NCBI GenBank assembly: GCA_036986275.1
Contig: BTRG01000068.1
Coordinates: 1 to 11,167, forward strand
Reading direction: 5' to 3'
Source of the DNA: BTRG01 sp036986275
Lineage (GTDB): Bacteria; Pseudomonadota; Gammaproteobacteria; Acidiferrobacterales; SZUA-150
Length of the DNA: 11,167 nt
Below are positions 1 through 6,638 of the stretch, in pieces (the stretch's first letter is position 1; each line of letters opens with the position of its first letter). The notes under the pieces are model-generated. The model did no database searches. It saw only the letters and a program-made list of their open reading frames with translations, and was not told the DNA's origin. The position numbers were made by a program, and so were the translations under genes.

Positions 1-26
1 GGGAGAGGGTATTAATAGAAGTGCCC

Positions 27-1418
27 TTAATACAATTCCAGCCCGGCAAACAGGGCGCCTGTTTCCGGCTGCTCGTTCCAGTTGCGTAAAAAACGTTTGA
101 TATCTTTCTCATGCGCCTTACGATAACAACATCTGCCAACGTAGGAGCGCATCGCATCAAGATCGATCAAGTATGGATAATGATCTTGGATTACAAAATT
201 CGTGGCCTTCATATCACCATGGCCTATCCGCAAGGCGGCCAGCGCATTCAATATAGTTACCATCCTGCCGGCGGCTTGCTTTTTAGCGTCCGCCTTGCAG
301 TCCTTGCTATTGAAGTAATCGAGCGCTGTCGGCCCGGTGATGTATTCACAAATAAAATATGCACGCCGCCGGAACGGACCGAAGCGATGCTCAAGCAGGG
401 CGATGGGCTTGGGCGTGGCAATGCCATGAAACCTCAATCTATGTGCATTGCGCCACGATATCGATGCCCGTGAGCGCCGAAATAAACGGTTCAGGCCATG
501 CCAAAAACCCTTGATGTTATAGCGCTTGATCACCCTGGGTTTGCCATCTATGGTCACTACGGCAACCGTGGACGTATTACCTTGTTTTAGAGAACGCGCC
601 GATGCCTTCATAACGGCATCCGGATTATCCAGCACGCGACGTAAATCCTCAGACAGTTCATCTCGATCGACCAACATCCTCCGACGCCAGCTTTTCCTGA
701 ACTCGAAGGCCGTGCATTGACGATAAATCTTTTTTGCATAGTCATGCCAGCGACCTGCACGTAAACGCCTGATGTGCTGCAACGCCTGTTCGGCATTGAT
801 GGCGTCCTCTGTCCAGCCACGCTGCTGACAGTACAGTGGCAATAATTCCAGTGACTGTCTGTCATACTTGGGTGTACATTGCGCGAACAGCAGCAACACA
901 TTGTCCAGTGCGCGCCCCTGGCTCAACGCCGGGTCTTTATGAATATCGCCCGCATCCAGCGTATAGACCACATCGTCGCTGACAACAAAGTTCTTGAAAT
1001 GCAGATCACGCTGTACCAGACCGGCGTTGTGCAGGCCGGCAACGATGGTGGTGAGTTTTACCAGAAGTTGATGACGGACCTTGCTGTCGGCTTGCCGCCA
1101 GAGCTGTTCACCATCGACCCCGCATTCTATTGCCCGATACACAACCAAATAGCCACCATCGACCTGGCCCGAGTAAAGCAGCACCGGCGCCACAATCCCG
1201 GCATCTCGCAGACACCTTGCGCCATCAGACTCTCGCTGGTAATGCCGCTGTCCACGGCGCGGGTCGATAAAGAATTTGGCGTATACACTTTTACCTTCTA
1301 GGGTTCCTCGATAGACCTCGCGTCGGCCGGGAATTTCACGTACTAGTTGTTCGCAGACCAATGTCATCTTGGTCGTGCCCGGTAATGACACGGAATAAGG
1401 GAGATGTAGGGAAGTCAT
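27..1418 (-). CDS. Two-domain lipopolysaccharide kinase (InaA/WapP-WapQ-like), probable heptose kinase
   Basis: 463 residues, about twice the length of a single LPS kinase, with two protein-kinase-like halves. First half (about 30-240): candidate ATP-binding Lys48 in YAKFF, helix-C Glu63, catalytic loop QRDLHFKN (Asp138, Asn143) in which the usual HRD histidine is Gln136, and a metal-binding Asp155 in LDAGD. Second half (about 270-450): Lys298 in VIKRY, the stretch SWRNAHRLRFHGIATPKP typical of InaA-like kinases, catalytic loop HGDMKATN (Asp402, Lys404, Asn407) and IDLDAM (Asp419/Asp421). Both halves keep the core catalytic residues, so both could be active; no clear helix-C glutamate is visible in the second. 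It is presumably a cytoplasmic enzyme phosphorylating inner-core heptoses, as proposed for WapP/WapQ after waaP in Pseudomonas. Its ATG overlaps the waaP stop by four bases (ATGA), which fixes the start. It ends in TAA; 26 bases remain to the window edge without a visible terminator. The family is confident; acceptor and site are inference. Confidence 0.85.
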   Translation of the reverse strand: MTSLHLPYSVSLPGTTKMTLVCEQLVREIPGRREVYRGTLEGKSVYAKFFIDPRRGQRHYQRESDGARCLRDAGIVAPVLLYSGQVDGGYLVVYRAIECGVDGEQLWRQADSKVRHQLLVKLTTIVAGLHNAGLVQRDLHFKNFVVSDDVVYTLDAGDIHKDPALSQGRALDNVLLLFAQCTPKYDRQSLELLPLYCQQRGWTEDAINAEQALQHIRRLRAGRWHDYAKKIYRQCTAFEFRKSWRRRMLVDRDELSEDLRRVLDNPDAVMKASARSLKQGNTSTVAVVTIDGKPRVIKRYNIKGFWHGLNRLFRRSRASISWRNAHRLRFHGIATPKPIALLEHRFGPFRRRAYFICEYITGPTALDYFNSKDCKADAKKQAAGRMVTILNALAALRIGHGDMKATNFVIQDHYPYLIDLDAMRSYVGRCCYRKAHEKDIKRFLRNWNEQPETGALFAGLELY

Positions 1419-2275
1419 TTTTCTCGAGTATAGAAACTGTCAAGCCGGGGCTTGCGCCCGTTGTCCCTGTAATAAGTATCGCTCACACGCGCCACCACTC
1501 TGCGCCATAGCACAGCATGCTCATTGATCGCACTACGTGGCGAGCACTGGCAATAGGTCTTGATGAAACGCAGCACATCAGTACGCGTAATCTGCCATCC
1601 CTGTGTGTCATACCAGGCCGAATACAGCAGACCGGCCAGGTCCTTGATCCGCCAGCGCATGGGTATCTGCCGACGATGCTGCACCCGGTGCAAATCAATC
1701 AAATACATCCGCAGATTCTCAGGCAAATGCTGTTTATCTGCTAGTTTAAGGTCTACCAGGAAATGACAAATATAAAAGTCACGATGATTCAGACCATGGT
1801 TATGTAGACGCCGGGCTATATCGGCGAGTTGGTCGATGATGGCCCATTTTATCCTGACGCGCTGGTGAGGTTCATACTTGTACAGGTTTGCGGCAAGCCA
1901 GTGATCCAGTTGTTGTGTTTGCCCCAGCTCTTCGGTAATGACAAAAGATTTCCTGCGTGCGGGATGGATTCCTTGTTCACCATAGGCCACCAGTTTCATG
2001 GTGGGCACACCAAGGCCCTCCAGTGTCTGTATGGCCTGCCATTCATTGCGTGCGCCCAGCACCGGCATACGCAAATAAAGAAGATTTTTCAGTATTTCAC
2101 GCCAACCCACACCCCAATGCGCCTTGATAAACATCGCCTGACCGTCGCGGACGAAACGCAGCGTGCGCCGTACGCCTGCCACGTTTCTGTATTCCTCGCC
2201 GTCGATAGCCAGAAAGTCCGCTACGCTCTGCTCCCTGGCAAATAACGGCTTATAGTCGTCGCCTATGACGATCAT
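1415..2275 (-). CDS. waaP: Lipopolysaccharide core heptose(I) kinase WaaP/RfaP
   Basis: 286 residues, slightly longer than the roughly 265-residue family norm. It transfers phosphate from ATP to heptose I of the LPS inner core on the cytoplasmic side; in P. aeruginosa the enzyme is essential and is known to associate with acyl carrier protein. Kinase landmarks are all present: ATP-binding Lys51 in FIKAHWGVGW, Glu78 in ARNEWQAI, the segment PVLGARNEWQAI shared with Pseudomonas WaaP, catalytic loop NHRDFYICHF with Asp166, and the metal-binding Asp194 in LIDLHR followed by RWRIKDLAGL. The start overlaps the waaG stop as ATGA, and AGGG lies six bases upstream of the ATG. Its stop overlaps the next kinase gene in the same way, so the two kinases are likely made together. 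Identification rests on motif-level similarity along the whole length. Confidence 0.95.
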   Translation of the reverse strand: MIVIGDDYKPLFAREQSVADFLAIDGEEYRNVAGVRRTLRFVRDGQAMFIKAHWGVGWREILKNLLYLRMPVLGARNEWQAIQTLEGLGVPTMKLVAYGEQGIHPARRKSFVITEELGQTQQLDHWLAANLYKYEPHQRVRIKWAIIDQLADIARRLHNHGLNHRDFYICHFLVDLKLADKQHLPENLRMYLIDLHRVQHRRQIPMRWRIKDLAGLLYSAWYDTQGWQITRTDVLRFIKTYCQCSPRSAINEHAVLWRRVVARVSDTYYRDNGRKPRLDSFYTREK

Positions 2276-3420
2276 GCCTCACCCTGTTTTGCGGCAGTAA
2301 TGGTTTCTATGACAGCAACCGCGGTATCGACCATGCCATAGAGATCCTGTTCACGACTGTAGCACAGGCCATGTTCGCGCCATTGTGCACGTTCGTCAGA
2401 GATCAACATGGTCGCCAGTTGTTCATTCAGGATGCCCTGTTCAAAGGGCAGGGGGCACACCAGGCCGGCATCGGCCCGGGAAACATGAGTAGCATAGCCA
2501 CAGTTAGCCGTTACCAGCACCGGCAAGCCACACACCATGGCCTCCAGCAGCGTCGTGCCGGTATTCTCGGTATAGGCCGGGTGCAGCAACATATCGGCGG
2601 CATAATAAAAATCCGCCACATCGTCACGTGGCCCGGTAAAAACAACACGATCACCTACACCCAGCCTGCCGGCCAGTTCATGGTAGGGTCTATCCTTACC
2701 GCTACCCACGATTACCAGTGTGCTGACAACCCGAAGCGCTTCCGGCAAAGAGGCCAGCGCACGTATGCTGCGGTCCACACCCTTGGTGCCAAAGTGTGAG
2801 CCGACACTCAGAATCATGAATCCTGCTTGCGCAACGCCCAGCTGTGTGCGCAATTGTTGTGAGGCCTGCGTGTCGGGGATATTTTCTGTCAATCGTGTCT
2901 TGTCGATGCCAGGTGGCAAAAGATGGAAGCGTTGATGCTCGGTACCGTAGTAATGACAGAACTTTTGCTGTTCCTGGTGCGCGATCAACAGTATATGTGT
3001 CTTCAGTCCCTTATCGAAAATCAGGGATTCCTGCCGGCGGCGGCGCCAGTAACGATAACCCAGCTTATAAAATATATTTCGCGTCGCATCGACATGCGCC
3101 GCATAACAGGGATCGGCGGCATAGTAGATATCCAGGCCCGCTACCTTGATAAAGCCGATGACGCTATCAAAATGCTCTGCTGCCATGGACTGCTGTGCCG
3201 CATACGCCAGCGCCTGGTCCCTGCCCATATTGGTCCAGGCCCGGGATTGGAGCAAATGCAGCTGCATGCCTTGCGGTTTCTCTCCCTGCCAATCCGTGGC
3301 AAAGACATGCACGTCGTGACCTCGGCCCAGACAGGCTTCCGCGATACGGCACATATCGCGTTGCATGCCACCATAACCGAAATAGCAATTTATTAAAAAG
3401 GCCAGTTTATAATGTGCCAT
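2272..3420 (-). CDS. waaG: LPS core glucosyltransferase I WaaG (GT4, GT-B fold)
   Basis: 382 residues against about 374 in E. coli. It transfers a hexose, glucose in E. coli, from a UDP-sugar to heptose II of the inner core at the inner face of the cytoplasmic membrane. The N-terminal Rossmann domain carries the WaaG signature FGYGGMQRDMCRIA (about 14-27) and GLDIYYAADPCYA (95-107). The C-terminal nucleotide-sugar domain has SVGSHFGTKGVDRSIRALAS (205-224, aligning with E. coli QVGSDFGRKGVDRSIEALAS) and the retaining GT4 motif EX7E as Glu285 and Glu293, in YTENTGTTLLEA, just after LLHPAY. The segment corresponding to the membrane-interacting region of E. coli WaaG contains YRYWRRRRQ (122-130), strongly basic. 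The gene overlaps the upstream GT2 gene by 14 bases, has no good ribosome binding site of its own, and so probably relies on coupled translation. The sugar donor in this organism is not shown by sequence. Confidence 0.94.
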   Translation of the reverse strand: MAHYKLAFLINCYFGYGGMQRDMCRIAEACLGRGHDVHVFATDWQGEKPQGMQLHLLQSRAWTNMGRDQALAYAAQQSMAAEHFDSVIGFIKVAGLDIYYAADPCYAAHVDATRNIFYKLGYRYWRRRRQESLIFDKGLKTHILLIAHQEQQKFCHYYGTEHQRFHLLPPGIDKTRLTENIPDTQASQQLRTQLGVAQAGFMILSVGSHFGTKGVDRSIRALASLPEALRVVSTLVIVGSGKDRPYHELAGRLGVGDRVVFTGPRDDVADFYYAADMLLHPAYTENTGTTLLEAMVCGLPVLVTANCGYATHVSRADAGLVCPLPFEQGILNEQLATMLISDERAQWREHGLCYSREQDLYGMVDTAVAVIETITAAKQGEA

Positions 3421-4330
3421 GGCTATTGTCTTTACGGGCCTGCCACCAGGAAATCAGAAATCTCCTCATATAATAAGGAGAAAGGATATTTACAGGTTTT
3501 GTGTTAACAGCCTGCCGAAAGTATTCCATGGCCTCCCGGTAATGTGCGGCCTTATAAAAGGTACGAAACCGGGATAACAGCATGCGTGAAAGAAAGCGCT
3601 GGCGCAGTTGCATAAACCGCGGCGGCAGAATCTCCGGATTAAACAATAAATCCACGACAGACAAGCCGCCCACTTTTAATGTCTCAAGATTGTGCCGCAA
3701 CCGGTCTTCATGGGCATGCACCTCCAGTACCGGATCGGGAAAAGATGCGCAATGGAATAAGGCAATGGTCTGGGCGTTGACAACATAGTCTTCATTATTA
3801 CGCAGGCTTTCCGGGTAGCGCAGCAGTTCGAATACGCGTCTGTTGAACAGGATGGCGCCATTGGCCATGGTAAAACGTCCCAGGACATAACCGCGAAAAT
3901 CCCTGTCTGTCTCACCGCTAACAGCTACAGCGGCCCTGGTCTTGCCGCGGCCATGGGCATCGACGCCAATATAACCGGCAAACACCATATCTGTTTGCGA
4001 ATGTATTTCCAGAAAGGCGTTGAATTTTTTCAGTGCATCGGGTAACAGCCTGTCATCGGCATCGGGGAAGAGCAGCCAGTCACCCCTGGCTTCATCTATG
4101 CCGCGATTACGCGCACCGGCAAGGCCTCGATTCTGCTGGTACACATATCGTACGGAGCTGTCAGGACGATCAAGGTATACCTTGGCTACCTCTCGTGTAT
4201 TGTCTGTGGAGCCATCGTCAATAATCAAGACTTCGTAGTCTGGATCCCCCTGGTTTAAAGCAGCGTCAATAGCAGTTGCCAGATAATGACCATAATTGTA
4301 GGCAGGTATGATGATAGAGAAACGTATCAT
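3407..4330 (-). CDS. Glycosyltransferase family 2 (GT-A), probable LPS core sugar transferase
   Basis: 307 residues. The N-terminal GT-A domain opens with FSIIIPAYNYGHYLATAI, then VLIIDDGSTDNT (Asp38-Asp39-Gly40), NRGLAGARNRGIDEA, and the metal-binding DXD as Asp90-Ala91-Asp92 in LLFPDADDRLLP. A later NNEDYVV (178-184) probably supplies the catalytic base of an inverting enzyme. The tail after about residue 235 is helical, basic and aromatic (YYMRRFLISWWQARK at 286-300), suggesting a peripheral membrane contact; no transmembrane helix is evident. The start is fixed by an ATGA overlap with waaC, with AAGG seven bases upstream. Its position between waaC and waaG implies a sugar added to the heptose region. 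It could resemble the role of LgtF in Neisseria or Haemophilus, a GT2 adding glucose to heptose I, but this is only an analogy. No equivalent sits here in P. aeruginosa as I recall it. Donor and acceptor unknown. Confidence 0.88.
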   Translation of the reverse strand: MIRFSIIIPAYNYGHYLATAIDAALNQGDPDYEVLIIDDGSTDNTREVAKVYLDRPDSSVRYVYQQNRGLAGARNRGIDEARGDWLLFPDADDRLLPDALKKFNAFLEIHSQTDMVFAGYIGVDAHGRGKTRAAVAVSGETDRDFRGYVLGRFTMANGAILFNRRVFELLRYPESLRNNEDYVVNAQTIALFHCASFPDPVLEVHAHEDRLRHNLETLKVGGLSVVDLLFNPEILPPRFMQLRQRFLSRMLLSRFRTFYKAAHYREAMEYFRQAVNTKPVNILSPYYMRRFLISWWQARKDNSHGTL

Positions 4331-5346
4331 GCCAATACCTTATCCAGTTCCCGGCAGACCCTGTCCGGGGTTAGCGTCGAATAACAAGGGGGCGTCACCC
4401 CGGCCTGTGTGTTATCAGAACATTGACGCTGCAGGCAGGGGGCACAATGCCATGTCACGCCAAGGTGTGTCTGCTTGGCGCCACGGGTTCCAGTGAGTCC
4501 TGGCTGTGTGGCCCCATAGAGACCTATCGTCGGCACGCTTAAGGCAGCCGCAAGATGTGCCAGGCCTGTATCGACGGCGACCACGGCACGCGCGCCATTA
4601 AGGATAGCGGCCATGTCCGACAGGCTTGTACGGTCCGGAACATGTGCTGCATCACAGCTATCGGCAATGCGTTGGGCACGTTGCCGTTCTTCATCATTCC
4701 CCCATGGCAACACGATCTTTACATTGTATTTGCTCATATCGCTCGCCAGTTGCAACCAATAGGCCTCTGGCCAGTGCTTGCTTGCCCAGGTCGTGCCATG
4801 CAGAAAAACGACATAATTATTCATGTCTGTCGGCCGGCCAAGACGGGTTTTATCCAGTCCATAATCCGGAGGCGTATCAGGGACCCGGTATCCCAGGCAC
4901 GCGGCAAACAGCTGACGCACCCTGTCTACGGCATGTTGGCCCCTGGCGATGTCATGATGCTCATGATAGAAACGTGCCGCCATGGGTTCACGGGCGGATG
5001 TTTTAGCAAGACCGCAACGCCGACCGTCGGCCTTGCGCGTCAGCCAGGCGCTTTTTAGCAGGCCCTGGGCATCAATAATCTTGTCGTATTCATGCAGCCG
5101 CACCTCTGACTTGAACCGGCGCCACTCGCCCGAGGTCCAGGCCTTGATGGGGTGCTTGCGCCAGCGCCTGAGTGCAACCGGGATAACCCTGTCCACCGCA
5201 GGATGCCAGGCAGGTATTTCCGCGAAGCTTTCCTCGACCACCCAGTCGAAATTGATATCACCCAAAGCCTGACTTGCATCTGTTAATGCCGGTAGCGTAT
5301 GCACGACATCTCCCAGGGAAGATGTCTTGATGACCAGCACCCGCAT
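4327..5346 (-). CDS. waaC: Lipopolysaccharide heptosyltransferase I WaaC (GT9)
   Basis: 339 residues, close to the E. coli enzyme. It adds the first L-glycero-D-manno-heptose from ADP-heptose to Kdo2-lipid A. The N-terminus MRVLVIKTSSLGDVVHTLPA aligns almost residue for residue with E. coli WaaC and keeps the catalytic Asp13. The C-terminal domain has the ADP-heptose pocket: FLHGTTWASKHWP with Lys190 (equivalent to E. coli Lys192) and VDTGLAHLAAAL with Asp259-Thr-Gly-Leu. Unlike the E. coli protein it has a cysteine group near the C-terminus: Cys301, Cys304, Cys309 and Cys321 (C-x2-C-x4-C-x11-C). The start overlaps the waaF stop in TAATG (one shared base), with GGAG eleven bases upstream; the stop overlaps the next gene as ATGA. 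Identification is secure from the N-terminal match. Confidence 0.96.
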   Translation of the reverse strand: MRVLVIKTSSLGDVVHTLPALTDASQALGDINFDWVVEESFAEIPAWHPAVDRVIPVALRRWRKHPIKAWTSGEWRRFKSEVRLHEYDKIIDAQGLLKSAWLTRKADGRRCGLAKTSAREPMAARFYHEHHDIARGQHAVDRVRQLFAACLGYRVPDTPPDYGLDKTRLGRPTDMNNYVVFLHGTTWASKHWPEAYWLQLASDMSKYNVKIVLPWGNDEERQRAQRIADSCDAAHVPDRTSLSDMAAILNGARAVVAVDTGLAHLAAALSVPTIGLYGATQPGLTGTRGAKQTHLGVTWHCAPCLQRQCSDNTQAGVTPPCYSTLTPDRVCRELDKVLA

Positions 5347-6371
5347 TAAGCCATCAACTCCGTTATTGCATTCATCACTTGCTGTGGTTGTAGATCATGC
5401 AAACAACGGGTGTGCCCCAATGGGCACTCACGCTCGAAACAGGGGCTGCACTCCAGGCCCAGGCGTATGATACGTGCCTGCGCATTCAAGGGCGGCGTAA
5501 ACCCGGGATCGGAGGATCCATATATCGCCGCCAAAGGTTTATTCAGTGCCGCCGCGACATGCATCAGGCCGGAGTCATTCGATACCACGGCAGTGGTCAA
5601 CGCCATCACGTCTATGGCCTCACCCAGTTTTGTTTTGCCACCCAGATCAAAACAACGTTTCTTTGTTGCCTTATTAATCGCATTCGTGATGGCCACATCC
5701 TGGCTGGAACCAAACAACCACACTTCCCAACCCTGGTTAATCTTTTCTTTTGCCAAATTGGAAAAATGTTCTACTGGCCAGCGCTTGGCGGGCCCATACT
5801 CCGCACCCGGACAAAGACCCAGCACCGGGGCCTCAGGCATGACATGACCCAAACTTCTTAAGACCGCCAGACCATGATTGTGGTCGGCCTTGAGTTCCGG
5901 CAATGGCGGGAATGCAGGTGGCAACTCATGCTGCTCCAGTGCCAATACGTTAAATCTATCTATGGTTCTCGGCAGGTCCTGCTTGTCGAGCTTGCGTACA
6001 TCATTTAACAGGCCCCATCGCATCTCACCCAGGAAACCGGTACGCCGTTTTGCTCTGGCAGCAAAGGGAATGATGGCCGACTTTAAAGACCTCGGCAGGA
6101 CAATAGCCTGATCATAGGTAATACCACGCAACAGACGGCCAATACGCCAGCGCTTGCCTAACTTGAGTTGACCGTGGCCAAGCGGCAGGGGGATGACCCG
6201 TCGCACCTCAGGCATGCGTATCAACAAAGGCTCTGTCCAGGCGGGAGCGACGACATCTATCTGTGCCTGTGGCTGCCGCTGCTTTAACAGTTTGAACAGA
6301 CTTTGCGCCATGACCATATCACCGACCCAGGCCGGGCCGACGATCAGTATATGTATGCGTGTATCCGTCAT
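5346..6371 (-). CDS. waaF: Lipopolysaccharide heptosyltransferase II WaaF (GT9)
   Basis: 341 residues against 348 in E. coli. It transfers the second heptose from ADP-heptose to heptose I. The WaaF-specific opening LIVGPAWVGDMVMAQSL (9-25, Asp18 at the catalytic position) is followed by VVAPAWTEPLLIRMPEV, IPLPLGHG, GEMRWGLLNDVRKLDK, LCPGAEYGPAKRWP (187-199) and SNDSGLMHVAAALNKPL (264-280), each matching the E. coli protein closely. The C-terminus carries Cys308, Cys311, Cys316 and Cys323 (C-x2-C-x4-C-x6-C), absent from E. coli WaaF but, as I recall, common in non-enteric WaaF. The ATG at 6371 is the first after an in-frame TGA, so no longer form is possible. No Shine-Dalgarno sequence is visible upstream; a possible eight-codon upstream reading frame ends on this start codon. 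It is the first of six overlapping LPS cistrons. Confidence 0.96.
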   Translation of the reverse strand: MTDTRIHILIVGPAWVGDMVMAQSLFKLLKQRQPQAQIDVVAPAWTEPLLIRMPEVRRVIPLPLGHGQLKLGKRWRIGRLLRGITYDQAIVLPRSLKSAIIPFAARAKRRTGFLGEMRWGLLNDVRKLDKQDLPRTIDRFNVLALEQHELPPAFPPLPELKADHNHGLAVLRSLGHVMPEAPVLGLCPGAEYGPAKRWPVEHFSNLAKEKINQGWEVWLFGSSQDVAITNAINKATKKRCFDLGGKTKLGEAIDVMALTTAVVSNDSGLMHVAAALNKPLAAIYGSSDPGFTPPLNAQARIIRLGLECSPCFERECPLGHTRCLHDLQPQQVMNAITELMA

Positions 6372-6415
6372 ATCGACGAGAGGACAGCGATCATGTCACG
6401 CTACCCGGAGATGTG
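6372..6415 (-). other. Short spacer between the zf-CHCC gene and waaF
   Basis: This 44-base spacer is the longest gap inside the minus-strand block. It lacks a purine-rich ribosome binding site before waaF and shows neither a convincing promoter nor a terminator hairpin. It does contain ATG at 6394-6392, opening a frame that reads MIAVLSSI and stops with TGA at 6370-6368, overlapping the waaF ATG. Whether this is translated cannot be told from sequence. Confidence 0.4.
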
Positions 6416-6622
6416 TTAGTTTTTGAGTATATAGACCGTGCCACAATAGGGGCAACGTTCCCTGCCACTCTCTTCTATGGGCAAAAACACCCGGGGATGC
6501 GAATCCCAGGCACTCATACCCGGCATGGGGCAATGCAGGGGTAGATCATCTTTGCTGACTTTAATCTCTGCCTGTGTATTCAAAGGCGTTTTGCTGCTGC
6601 TTGTTGAAGGTGATGCATTCAT
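6416..6622 (-). CDS. Small zinc-finger protein, zf-CHCC family
   Basis: 68 residues. The first 20 or so are Ser/Thr-rich and probably disordered. The rest (about 26-68) is the zf-CHCC domain, with ligands Cys31, His42, Cys57 and Cys60 (C-x10-H-x14-C-x2-C) in LPLHCPMPG...WDSHPRVFLPI...RCPYCGTVYIL. The same fold occurs in the mitochondrial complex I subunit NDUFS6. In bacteria small proteins of this kind are recurrent beside ilvE and waaF; their role is not known to me. Start choice: the open frame extends upstream into ilvE, but ATG at 6622 has GGGAG nine bases upstream (6636-6632), directly after the ilvE stop, and no upstream ATG has comparable support. It lies 16 bases after ilvE and 44 before waaF, so it is almost surely co-transcribed. 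The domain call is firm; the function is unassigned. Confidence 0.9.
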   Translation of the reverse strand: MNASPSTSSSKTPLNTQAEIKVSKDDLPLHCPMPGMSAWDSHPRVFLPIEESGRERCPYCGTVYILKN

Positions 6623-6631
6623 GTCTTCATG

Positions 6632-6636
6632 CTCCC
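6632..6636 (-). promoter_or_regulatory. Ribosome binding site deciding the zf-CHCC start
   Basis: GGGAG on the minus strand, nine bases before the ATG at 6622 and immediately after the ilvE stop. It supports the 68-residue form over upstream in-frame ATGs that would overlap ilvE. Confidence 0.6.
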
Positions 6637-6638
6637 AA

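Noticed and set aside
1..26. Possible terminator after the last kinase gene
   Set aside because: The 26 bases show no GC-rich inverted repeat followed by a T run on the minus strand; the block may continue beyond the window.
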